Positions 29,158-37,291 of a stretch of 64,000 bases of DNA are shown here, in pieces (positions within the stretch are counted from its first letter, which is position 1; each line of letters begins with the position of its first letter). The DNA is taken from positions 1-64,000 of the forward strand of contig JAQUUC010000001.1 in assembly GCA_028694105.1 (NCBI GenBank), read 5' to 3'. This stretch comes from Hespellia sp. GTDB taxonomy: Bacteria > Bacillota > Clostridia > Lachnospirales > Lachnospiraceae. Position numbers and translations under genes: made by a program. The notes under the pieces are model-generated. The model did no database searches, was not told where the DNA came from, and saw nothing but the letters and a program-made list of their open reading frames with translations.

Positions 29158-29493
29158 TTACTTGAAATAAATTTGCTCCTCTAATAATCCGCTCGGCTTT
29201 TCTAACCCACTACACTCAAGAATATATTCTTTCTTGGCATCCTGATTTCTTATCTTTACATACATTTTTTCATCATTAACTTCAAGCACATTACCTTCGA
29301 TTCTAGATAGATGCTGGCCATTGCTATTTGCAGTTTTATCATTTTGGCTTTTTTCTCCGTCTTGAATATTCACACCCACTGTTTGCACCTTCGTCACTTC
29401 CATATCTTGTTTATCATTATAATGCATACTCACTAAGATAGCACATATAACGCCTGCAAACATTAAAATAGCACATATCATTTTCCTCATCAT
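29158..29493 (-). CDS. small secreted/membrane-anchored hypothetical protein
   Basis: Start MMRKMICAILMFAGVICAILVSMHYN (signal/TM), then a 110-aa hydrophilic domain. Confidence 0.6.
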   Translation of the reverse strand: MMRKMICAILMFAGVICAILVSMHYNDKQDMEVTKVQTVGVNIQDGEKSQNDKTANSNGQHLSRIEGNVLEVNDEKMYVKIRNQDAKKEYILECSGLEKPSGLLEEQIYFK

Positions 29494-29571
29494 GTTAACG
29501 TCACTCCATACCTTTTTCTTGATAATACTTCCATGTTCATATCTAGTGTACCGTAGCAAAAAAGAGCAAAT

Positions 29572-29601
29572 ACAGTTGCAAATATCTTTGTAACAATTGC
29601 A
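29572..29601. promoter_or_regulatory. LytTR-like direct repeat ACAGTTGCA-N12-ACAATTGCA
   Basis: Two 9-bp direct repeats separated by 12 bp, immediately upstream of a putative -10 (TACACT, 29545-29550) of the 29158-29493 gene. Confidence 0.45.
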
Positions 29602-29630
29602 AATTCAGTAAAAAATAAAAAAGGGGCTGT

Positions 29631-29656
29631 AAAAATCTAGACGCGTCTAGATTTTT
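29631..29656. repeat. perfect 26-bp palindrome AAAAATCTAGACGCGTCTAGATTTTT
   Basis: Read directly; shares the core ATCTAGACGCGTCTAGAT with 29717-29742. Confidence 0.95.
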
Positions 29657-29716
29657 CATTTTCCTAAATCTTTAAATCCCCTTAAAATCAAGGTTTTTGT
29701 GTGGATTCTTCTGTCA

Positions 29717-29742
29717 AATAATCTAGACGCGTCTAGATTATT
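29717..29742. repeat. perfect 26-bp palindrome AATAATCTAGACGCGTCTAGATTATT overlapping the DUF1016 stop codon
   Basis: Read directly; the minus-strand TAA stop is at 29738-29740. Confidence 0.95.
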
Positions 29743-30766
29743 CATCTTCACGTCCCATTATTTGATCCACCAAATATTTTAATTCCTCTTTATTTGGCAG
29801 GTACAGTTCATATCTTGATACAAACAAATTACTATCCATCCCATAAGTAGCATATTTAACAAGTAATTCATCCTTTTCTCTAGAAAGAATTATGCCCACT
29901 GGTGGGTTATCATCTTCTTCATTTTCTTCTTCGGCTATATACCCTAAATACATATTCATCTGTCCCACATCTTCGTGCTGAATTGCTTCAACTTTTAAAT
30001 CAATCAATACAAAACATTTCAAAATACGATGATAGAACACTAGATCACAACGATAATGCCGATTGTTAATCGTCATGTTATATTGTCTTCCAACAAAAGT
30101 AAATCCTTTTCCTAATTCCAACAAAAATTTTTGAAGATTATCAATAATTCTTGTCTCTAATTCGCTCTCGTTATAATCTGAATTTTCTGGTATTTTCAAA
30201 AACTCTAATGTATAAGTTTCTTTTATGATATCTTCCGGTCTTTGGATTTCCACTCCGTTTTGAGACAACGCTAAAATGCCTTTTTTATCTCTGCTGGCCG
30301 CCAATCTCAAAAACAGTGAACTCTTCTTTTGTCTCTGTAGTGTTCTCACACTCCATTTTTCTACGATACTCTGCTTTTGATAAAAGCTTCGCTCTAGCGG
30401 ATCTTCGATTCGAATTAATTCACAAATGTGTGACCACGTCAACTTATCTTTCAATTCCTCAATTCCGTCCGGATAAGATATATAAAATTGACGCATATTA
30501 TATAAATTTGGTCTACTATATCCTTTTCCCAAACGTAAAGTTAAATCCTTTGCCAACTCCTTTAACAGCGAAAGTCCATATTCTGCTTTACTTTGTCCTA
30601 CCTGCTCATACTCGACAATATATTTTCCTGTATCCCAGTATGTTTCCATCTGGCTTTTACTCACAGCTTTTGCAGCTTCTTCCACGCCCTGTTCAACCCT
30701 TTTGGAAATCACATTAACTAATTTTTCATACTCGTTTGTATAATCCGGTCTTGTAATTTCTTTCAT
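29738..30766 (-). CDS. DUF1016 / YhcG-family PDDEXK nuclease domain protein
   Basis: Start MKEITRPDYTNEYEKLVNVISKRVEQG; YWDTGKYIVEYEQ, WSHICELIRIEDPLERSFY, FVGRQYNMTINNRHYRCDLVFYHRILKCFVLIDLKVEAIQHEDVGQMNMYL. Confidence 0.92.
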   Translation of the reverse strand: MKEITRPDYTNEYEKLVNVISKRVEQGVEEAAKAVSKSQMETYWDTGKYIVEYEQVGQSKAEYGLSLLKELAKDLTLRLGKGYSRPNLYNMRQFYISYPDGIEELKDKLTWSHICELIRIEDPLERSFYQKQSIVEKWSVRTLQRQKKSSLFLRLAASRDKKGILALSQNGVEIQRPEDIIKETYTLEFLKIPENSDYNESELETRIIDNLQKFLLELGKGFTFVGRQYNMTINNRHYRCDLVFYHRILKCFVLIDLKVEAIQHEDVGQMNMYLGYIAEEENEEDDNPPVGIILSREKDELLVKYATYGMDSNLFVSRYELYLPNKEELKYLVDQIMGREDE

Positions 30767-30960
30767 TTTGACTCCCTTTCCAACTTCACGGATCAAATCT
30801 ATGAACCCATCTATCCTACACGATATTATAACTTATTATACTAGACAATACTATAAATTTTTTGTAATATTCCAGCGTTAAATTGGATGTTCCTTTTATA
30901 AAGAATAATCACTCATTATAATTGCCTTGCTATCTTTTTCCCTTGTAATCTGAAAGATTG

Positions 30961-30992
30961 AAAAAACCGCCATTACGCATGTAATGACGGTT
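30961..30992 (-). terminator. terminator of rpsF-ssb-rpsR
   Basis: Minus strand AACCGTCATTAC-ATGC-GTAATGGCGGTTTTTT. Confidence 0.85.
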
Positions 30993-31043
30993 CTAGATGT
31001 TTTTATAAAGTCATGTTGTCCGCAGACATCCTATGTCTAAGAC

Positions 31044-31301
31044 TTAGTCTTGTACATATGGCATAAGTGCGATATGACGTGCTCTCTTAATTGCTACTGT
31101 AAGAGCTCTCTGATGCTTTGCACAGTTTCCTGTGATTCTTCTAGGAAGAATTTTGCCTCTTTCAGAAATATACTTTCTTAATTTAGCTACATCTTTGTAA
31201 TCAATTTCGTTATTCTCTTTACCACAGAATACACAAACTTTTTTTCTTCTACGTACTGGGCCTCTTCTTTTGAATCCGCCTTCTCTTTTTTCGTAAGCCA
31301 T
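31044..31301 (-). CDS. rpsR: 30S ribosomal protein S18
   Basis: [50 protein letters not shown]. Confidence 0.97.
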   Translation of the reverse strand: MAYEKREGGFKRRGPVRRRKKVCVFCGKENNEIDYKDVAKLRKYISERGKILPRRITGNCAKHQRALTVAIKRARHIALMPYVQD

Positions 31302-31344
31302 TTCATTTACCTCCTAATTTAATTTAGGGAGTAGATATCACATT

Positions 31345-31440
31345 GAGGTTCTTCGAGACTAGGCTCGAAAAGACCTCGCCAAGTTCCGAAGAACAACCTT
31401 CACACTAGCTTCGGGAATACCTCAGCAAGTGTTCTAGGTT
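31345..31440 (-). ncRNA. candidate structured RNA element (tandem, two related units) in the ssb-rpsR spacer
   Basis: Unit A 31345-31377: GAGGTTCTTCGAG-ACTAGG-CTCGAAAAGACCTC long hairpin. Unit B 31395-31440: AACCT..ACACT...AGTGT..AGGTT. A shared 28-nt core has about 20 identities. Confidence 0.5.
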
Positions 31441-31883
31441 TAGTTAAATGGAAGTTCCTCATCAATTCCGTCTGGAATGTTCATGAATCCATCACCTGCA
31501 TCAGCACTTGGAGCCGGTGCCGGAGCACTGCTCTGGAAGCTTCCGCGGTTCGCATCGCTGGCCGCTTTACTTTCAGCAAATTCCTGCTCTTCTACTACAA
31601 CTTCAGTTGTATATACCTTCACGCCATCTTTATTCGTATAGCTTCCTGTCTGGATACGTCCACAGATTGTGACACGCATTCCCTGACGGAAATACTTCTC
31701 TGTAAATTCAGCAGACTTGCCGAATACAACACAGTTAATAAAATCTGCTGTTGCTTCTCCGTCGCGCTTGAATCTACGATCAACAGCTAATGTATATCTG
31801 GCAATTGCCAAAGCGTTCTCGCCTTGTGAATATCTTACTTCCGGGTCTCTTGTCAATCTTCCCATTAATACTACTTTATTCAT
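31440..31883 (-). CDS. ssb: single-stranded DNA-binding protein
   Basis: MNKVVLMGRLTRDPEVRYSQG...; acidic C-terminal tail (GIDEELPFN). Confidence 0.96.
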   Translation of the reverse strand: MNKVVLMGRLTRDPEVRYSQGENALAIARYTLAVDRRFKRDGEATADFINCVVFGKSAEFTEKYFRQGMRVTICGRIQTGSYTNKDGVKVYTTEVVVEEQEFAESKAASDANRGSFQSSAPAPAPSADAGDGFMNIPDGIDEELPFN

Positions 31884-31895
31884 ATAAGCCTCTTT

Positions 31896-32183
31896 CTAAG
31901 CTTCCTGTCTAACAACTAAAAATCTAAGTACATTGTCCATGATACGGATACGTTGTTCAACTTCCGCAGGACATGTAGAATCAGATTCGAAGTGGATGAA
32001 GTAGTAAAAGCCTTCTTTCATCTTCTGAATTTCGTAAGCTAATCTTTTCTTACCCCATTCATCGACGTCAGTTACATTGCCACCGAAACGAGTAACTAAA
32101 TCTTTTACTTTTTCGATTACTTCTGCTCTAGCGTCATCTTCGATTTTAGCACTGACAACAACAGCTAATTCATATTTGTTCAT
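31896..32183 (-). CDS. rpsF: 30S ribosomal protein S6
   Basis: MNKYELAVVVSAKIEDDARAEVIEKVKDLVTRFGGNVTDVDEWGKKRLAYEIQKMKEGFYYFIHFE. Confidence 0.97.
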   Translation of the reverse strand: MNKYELAVVVSAKIEDDARAEVIEKVKDLVTRFGGNVTDVDEWGKKRLAYEIQKMKEGFYYFIHFESDSTCPAEVEQRIRIMDNVLRFLVVRQEA

Positions 32184-32189
32184 GTCTTG

Positions 32190-32260
32190 GTACCTCCTTA
32201 TGGTCTCTGGCCCCCGGTCAATGCCGGGAACAAGGAATTTTAGTGTCTACCGGACTGTTC
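32190..32260 (-). promoter_or_regulatory. putative S6:S18 autoregulatory leader of rpsF
   Basis: CCG-rich leader with CCCGG-CATTGA-CCGGG hairpin (32213-32228) between promoter and RBS; position matches known rpsF leaders. Confidence 0.45.
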
Positions 32261-32283
32261 CGATGAGTACACCGCGAGTTATA

Positions 32284-32312
32284 ATATTACCATAAGGCTT
32301 GTATTTTTTCAA
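32284..32312 (-). promoter_or_regulatory. rpsF promoter
   Basis: Minus strand TTGAAA (32307-32312), N17, TAATAT (32284-32289). Confidence 0.7.
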
Positions 32313-32494
32313 GACTTTTTTCGAATTTCTTTTGTGTTTTTTTCCACAAGCTTTCTTGCGATCATAATCTGATGACCACATCCGGTACATTTCAGACGGA
32401 AATCTGCTCCCACACGCAAAACCTCCCATTCCCGGCTCCCGCATGGATGGGGTTTTCTCATTGTAATTACATCGCCCACATCATATTTATCCAT
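32309..32494 (-). CDS. DUF951 domain-containing protein
   Basis: VGDVITMRKPHPCGSREWEVLRVGADFRLKCTGCGHQIMIAR. Confidence 0.93.
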   Translation of the reverse strand: MDKYDVGDVITMRKPHPCGSREWEVLRVGADFRLKCTGCGHQIMIARKLVEKNTKEIRKKS

Positions 32495-32502
32495 ATCTTC
32501 CT

Positions 32503-33306
32503 CTATTCCGCTGAGACTGCCTCTTCTTTGATCTTCACACCATTTAATAAGAACCTCTGGTCCTTGGCAAAATCAGTACACGTTGACAGTACAACAATCT
32601 GGTTCTGCGCGGTTATCTCCACGTCAGTCTGATACAGTGCACTCGCCCTGATTAAATTGATGCGATTTAAAAAGGCCGCATCATCTGCAAAATCCACACT
32701 ATAGATTTCCGAGTCATCCTGCACATACTCTGCCGCGAACACCTGATAAGTGCTAACCTTGCCATCCGGCGTGTAAATGTAAAAATACGGATACTGTTTG
32801 CAGAAATCCTCTGATTCATATTCAATCATTTTTGTAAACATGTCTCCGCCATAATGCATATTGTGACCATAGACAACGGTTTCTCTGTCCGTAAAATCTC
32901 CATGGTTATAAATATTCACAAAAATGGTTCCCAGCTTATTATCATCTTCCGTAAAGCTCTGTGTCAGATACTGGCTGTTATCTTCTCCCTGCACAATCGG
33001 ATAATTGATAATCGACGGTTCATCAAAGCGAATCCATCCAACCGTATCCGGATTTAATTTTAATAATTCATCAAAATCGACCGAAAAAGCTGTCGGAGTG
33101 TCATTGTCTTTCTCCTGTTTGATTGCAACATCCTGAATTTTTTTATATCCAGCCTTCCCCTGCACATATGGGAGCAATGATTTAATAAGCATTACTGCCG
33201 AAAACAAAAATACGATAATTGCTATAATCAGAATCAAATTACTGATCAGGTTCTTTTTCTTTTTTCTTCTTCCTCTGTGATAACGTTTATTTCTTTCATT
33301 CTTCAA
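32503..33306 (-). CDS. class B sortase
   Basis: GWIRFDEPSIINYPIVQGEDNSQYL, VYGHNMHYGGDMF, VVLSTCTD catalytic Cys. Confidence 0.93.
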   Translation of the reverse strand: MKNERNKRYHRGRRKKKKNLISNLILIIAIIVFLFSAVMLIKSLLPYVQGKAGYKKIQDVAIKQEKDNDTPTAFSVDFDELLKLNPDTVGWIRFDEPSIINYPIVQGEDNSQYLTQSFTEDDNKLGTIFVNIYNHGDFTDRETVVYGHNMHYGGDMFTKMIEYESEDFCKQYPYFYIYTPDGKVSTYQVFAAEYVQDDSEIYSVDFADDAAFLNRINLIRASALYQTDVEITAQNQIVVLSTCTDFAKDQRFLLNGVKIKEEAVSAE

Positions 33307-33323
33307 TTGTCATGTCCAACTCT

Positions 33324-33959
33324 CTAAAATCCTAAATTTTCATTTACAAGAATCACTTTAAAACGGTTCTTTACCCTGGAAAATCTCGTTGTCAAAATCT
33401 GGCAGCAGATACAGTCTGCACTCTTACAATTAAAACACGAACCATTCGAAACACACGGGGTGTTTATCCCAAATCTCTGCGCATTGATCGGTGCAGCTTC
33501 ATTTCTTGCACGCTGAACTGCATCCTGCTCTGTCTTGACTACTTTATTCATTCCGACAATCAGAAGAACATTTGCCGGTCCAAATGCATATGCGGAGACA
33601 CGGTTTGAATTACCATCTATGTTTACCATGATTCCGTCTTCTGTCATCGCATTCGCGCTGCCAAGGAAAAAGTCACAGTCGAAGGTCTTACGGTACACTT
33701 CACGTACCTCTTCCGGCGTCTTCGCTTCATCGCGGTTATATACCGTATAATCACCGGCAATCAGTGCATCTGTCAGTCCAATCTCTGCGGCTGATTTTGC
33801 TCCGCCCCAACTGACTGAACTTCCTTCCGGAATTAATTCCAGTGCTTTTGCAAGCGCCTCTTCCTTCGTATGTACATAGTAGGCTTCCATATTTCTGGAC
33901 TCGAGCCCCTTCACGACGCTTGCCGCCAGCACATCATTTCTCATTGTTCTTACATCCAT
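33324..33959 (-). CDS. LUD-domain (lactate utilization, DUF162) protein
   Basis: EGSSVSWGGAKSAAEIGL...FFLGSANAMTEDGIMVNIDGNSNRVSAYAFGPANVLLIVGMNKV. Confidence 0.92.
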   Translation of the reverse strand: MDVRTMRNDVLAASVVKGLESRNMEAYYVHTKEEALAKALELIPEGSSVSWGGAKSAAEIGLTDALIAGDYTVYNRDEAKTPEEVREVYRKTFDCDFFLGSANAMTEDGIMVNIDGNSNRVSAYAFGPANVLLIVGMNKVVKTEQDAVQRARNEAAPINAQRFGINTPCVSNGSCFNCKSADCICCQILTTRFSRVKNRFKVILVNENLGF

Positions 33960-33973
33960 CCCACTCGCTCCTT

Positions 33974-34321
33974 CTATCCTTCTAATAACCGATTCACTCG
34001 TCCCTGCTCATCTAAGATTGCCTGATACTGTGCCTCCACATGGCTGTAGTCATCCACTCGCAAAGCCTCAACCAAAACAGAAATCGCCTCAAAAAGAGGG
34101 GTCAGTCCTAAATTGCCCGCAACTCCTTTTAAAGCATGCGCATGTTCAAATGCGGCATGGTAATCCTTCGCCTCAATCGCCGTCCTAAGTTCTGCAAATC
34201 CCGCATCTTCCGAAAATTGCGCAAGGCACATCTCAAATAACTCCTCATCATTAACCAACCGTTCCATGGTCGCATCTACATCAGCGCCATATGCTCTGCA
34301 TCTATCTAATAATTCACTCAT
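33974..34321 (-). CDS. stand-alone Hpt domain protein (second copy)
   Basis: Start MSELLDRCRAYGADVDATMERLVNDEELF; HAHALKGVAGNLGL. Confidence 0.86.
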   Translation of the reverse strand: MSELLDRCRAYGADVDATMERLVNDEELFEMCLAQFSEDAGFAELRTAIEAKDYHAAFEHAHALKGVAGNLGLTPLFEAISVLVEALRVDDYSHVEAQYQAILDEQGRVNRLLEG

Positions 34322-34484
34322 CTGCCTCACTCCTTTTCCTTTTTCAATGCTGTACTTATTTCCTATTATATCCGCTTTTATTTTATTATTCAACCTCACA
34401 TGCAAAAGTTTTGTACGCTGCGGCGAAAAATGGGAGCGAAAAATGGGAGTGGCAAGTCCTATCTGCCGCTCCCATCTGATTTGT

Positions 34485-36461
34485 TTACTTACATGCTTTT
34501 TTTCTTTTCAAACTGATTACAATTGCTCCACCAGATAAGATCAGTAAACTGATCAGCAGCGTAACGTTTGATGTATCACCAGTTTTCGGGGTCTTTACTG
34601 CATCTTTTCCGGTGCCCTTCTTTGCCGGTTCATTCGGTTTAGCCACAGCCGTCTTTGCAGTAATCGTAAATGTCGTGTCCGCGAAAAGACCGTCTTTATA
34701 CTGGAATCTCAAAGTATGCTTTCCTGCTGATAAAGTATCCAAATAGCTGGCTTTCAGTGTTAAAATTGTGCTTTCAGATTGTAAGCTGTAATTACTTTTA
34801 TCAACCAACTTGCCATCGACATAGATACCTGTTAAATCTTCTAATTTCCCTGAACAGGTTATTGTCATATCTTTCCCGTCACTCACTTGGTGCGCAGAAC
34901 CAGCACCAGATGTAATTACCGGGTTTTCTGGTTTCACAACAACAGGGATTTCAGCAGTTTCTCTTTGACCGCAAACCGTACACTCCCTGTGTTTGCTCCC
35001 TTTCGCAGTTTCTGTGGCTTCTGTGTCAACAACCCAGTCACCAAAGGTATGGTCTGCTTTATCCATTTTTTCGCCGTCATTTGCAGTACACTCGTGCCAA
35101 TGACTTGCCACGTCTTTAGACCACTCCGTGGAAGCTGTATGTGTATGTGCCTTATATGTTACTTCTGTATCAGCAGATTCCCATGTACCACCGGTTTCCT
35201 CAAGACTGTCATTAAGAGTTGGCTCAACACTCAATGCCTGCTCTTTTCCCTTTACCTTAATTACACTGTCTGCTCCGCTGAATGTAACTGTAGTTCCAGA
35301 CATACCCTTTTTTCCACTGCTTACTGAAGTTACCGTCCCGGCAACTGACAATGCTGCGTTTGTTCCAATGCCCGAGTAGAATCCAGTAACGGTTACATTC
35401 GCAGTATCAGTGATTGTGATGGCCTGCGGACTAAAAATCCCTGCATCTTGTGGACTGTTCGCTGTTACCATTCCATGAATCGTAATACCCTGAGTGGCAT
35501 TGATACCGCAATATCTATTTCCTGTGGTGGTGACATTCGCATCTTTTCCAACGGTAAGTGTTGCCGGTGTATAGATACCATTGTCAGCAGAACTGGTGGA
35601 TTCGACTGTGCCGTTAATGGTCATATCACCATTTGACCGCAATCCTGCATAATAACCATTTGCTGTTACTTTAGCCGTCTCATCTACAAGCAATGTTTTC
35701 ATTGTGTAAATAGCGTTGTTCGCACTTGAAGTTGCTGTTATCTCACTACCGTATAAAGACATATCCCCTTTACTATATAATGCTGGAAAAGAACTTTTCG
35801 CACTCACTTTAGAGTTTTCTTTAATACTTAACTTCCCATATACGACAAGAGCATTCATTCTCTCACCAGTGGCAATCGCTTTCACTTCACTATCTGTGAT
35901 TGTTAAATCACCTGCTGAAAGTCCGAAATAAGAAGCTGTAATGTCTATCTTGGCCTTGTTTTTGATTGTAATATTTTCATTATCATTAACGGTAATGCCG
36001 CCTTGCGATGTATTTCCTGTAATGGTAACTCCGTCAATCGTAAGATTTCCATTAATACCAAGTGCATCGTGAGGACCAGTCACTTCCAGACTTCCCCCGC
36101 CGCTTAAAGATACGTCTCCTGACAAATTGGTGGAAATTCCCACGCCCCCAGAGGCAATTGTATTTTTCCCAGTCAAAACAATCTGCAGACCAGCACTGTG
36201 GTTCTGAATCATAATCCCCTGATTGGAGCTGGTTCCTTTTGTAATCTGTGCATTTGTTAATGTAAGTGTGTTTGTATCGGCATTATACTCTGCCGTACCC
36301 TCACCACATGATACCGTGCTGTTTCCGGGCGTCATCATATTTACACCATTGACCCATACTTCTGGATCTGCTGCCAAAACCTTTGCAGCAGGCATGAATG
36401 ACACCATCATCATCATAGCCAGCAGACCTGCACTACACCGTTTTATAAATGCTTTTTTCAT
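34485..36461 (-). CDS. cell-wall-anchored beta-helix surface protein (carbohydrate-binding-like repeats, KTGD sorting signal)
   Basis: Signal peptide; ~35-aa right-handed beta-helix-like repeats; CxxC-containing module; C-terminal TPKTGD + TM + KRKK. Confidence 0.78.
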   Translation of the reverse strand: MKKAFIKRCSAGLLAMMMMVSFMPAAKVLAADPEVWVNGVNMMTPGNSTVSCGEGTAEYNADTNTLTLTNAQITKGTSSNQGIMIQNHSAGLQIVLTGKNTIASGGVGISTNLSGDVSLSGGGSLEVTGPHDALGINGNLTIDGVTITGNTSQGGITVNDNENITIKNKAKIDITASYFGLSAGDLTITDSEVKAIATGERMNALVVYGKLSIKENSKVSAKSSFPALYSKGDMSLYGSEITATSSANNAIYTMKTLLVDETAKVTANGYYAGLRSNGDMTINGTVESTSSADNGIYTPATLTVGKDANVTTTGNRYCGINATQGITIHGMVTANSPQDAGIFSPQAITITDTANVTVTGFYSGIGTNAALSVAGTVTSVSSGKKGMSGTTVTFSGADSVIKVKGKEQALSVEPTLNDSLEETGGTWESADTEVTYKAHTHTASTEWSKDVASHWHECTANDGEKMDKADHTFGDWVVDTEATETAKGSKHRECTVCGQRETAEIPVVVKPENPVITSGAGSAHQVSDGKDMTITCSGKLEDLTGIYVDGKLVDKSNYSLQSESTILTLKASYLDTLSAGKHTLRFQYKDGLFADTTFTITAKTAVAKPNEPAKKGTGKDAVKTPKTGDTSNVTLLISLLILSGGAIVISLKRKKACK

Positions 36462-36511
36462 TTTCTTGTTTCCATCCCTTTCCTATATAATTCGTATTAA
36501 TTTGCACATTA

Positions 36512-36542
36512 AATATACACCGTACATCGATGTACAAGTCAA
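36512..36542 (-). promoter_or_regulatory. promoter with 19-bp spacer containing a perfect palindrome
   Basis: Minus strand TTGACT (36537-36542), N19, TATATT (36512-36517); GTACATCGATGTAC (36522-36535) inside the spacer. Confidence 0.5.
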
Positions 36543-36646
36543 GCAAAATAAAAAAACAAGCCTATAGCATATTTCATAATTATAAGTTACAATGAAAGAA
36601 ACAAAGCAACGGTTTTTCTCACACTTCACAGGGAGGAGCGATTATT

Positions 36647-37249
36647 ATGAGTACACGGTTTATTACTATTGGAAGACAATTCGGCAGTAATGGGCGCCTG
36701 ATCGGTCACGAGCTTGCCGGAAGACTCGGCATCAACTGCTATGATAAGTCTCTCATCAAGCTTGCCGCCGAACACACCGACATTCCTTACGAGGATCTCA
36801 AATTAGTGGACGAGCGCAAAGAAAGCGGCTGGAAATATCTGGTTGACGAAGATGAAAATCTCGCAAAGCAGTACCGCTATGAGCACATCGACGAAGTTCT
36901 GTTTCAGCTACAGTCCAAAATTATCAAAGATCTGGCATCCAGCGAAGACTGTATCTTCGTCGGTCGCTGCGCGGACTATGTCCTGAAGGAGCAGCCGCAC
37001 GGCAGGCACGTCTTCTTATACGCTCCGGATGAAGTGCGCATCCGCACAGCAATGGAACGCTATCAGGTCGATGCGAAGAAAGCGGCCTCTCTGATGAAGA
37101 AGGTTGACAAAGACCGCAGCTATTATTACAACTATTACACCGATCAGGACTGGAATGACTGGAACAGCTATGATATGGCAATCGACACAAACGCCTTTGC
37201 AGTAGAGGAGATTGTTGATATTCTGGAACTGGTTTATAAAAAGTTATAA
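36647..37249 (+). CDS. cytidylate kinase-like family protein
   Basis: RFITIGRQFGSNGRLIGHELAGRLGINCYDKSLI...FVGRCADYVLKE. Confidence 0.9.
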   Translation: MSTRFITIGRQFGSNGRLIGHELAGRLGINCYDKSLIKLAAEHTDIPYEDLKLVDERKESGWKYLVDEDENLAKQYRYEHIDEVLFQLQSKIIKDLASSEDCIFVGRCADYVLKEQPHGRHVFLYAPDEVRIRTAMERYQVDAKKAASLMKKVDKDRSYYYNYYTDQDWNDWNSYDMAIDTNAFAVEEIVDILELVYKKL

Positions 37250-37250
37250 C

Positions 37251-37279
37251 AAAAATGCTTGCCACTGGCAAGCATTTTT
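37251..37279. terminator. bidirectional terminator
   Basis: AAAAATGCTTGCC-ACT-GGCAAGCATTTTT between convergent genes. Confidence 0.9.
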
Positions 37280-37291
37280 GTTTGAATTGAA

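Noticed and set aside
29738-30796. DUF1016 gene as part of a prophage or restriction-modification island
   Set aside because: No integrase, methylase or phage structural genes in the flanks; neighbours are housekeeping genes.
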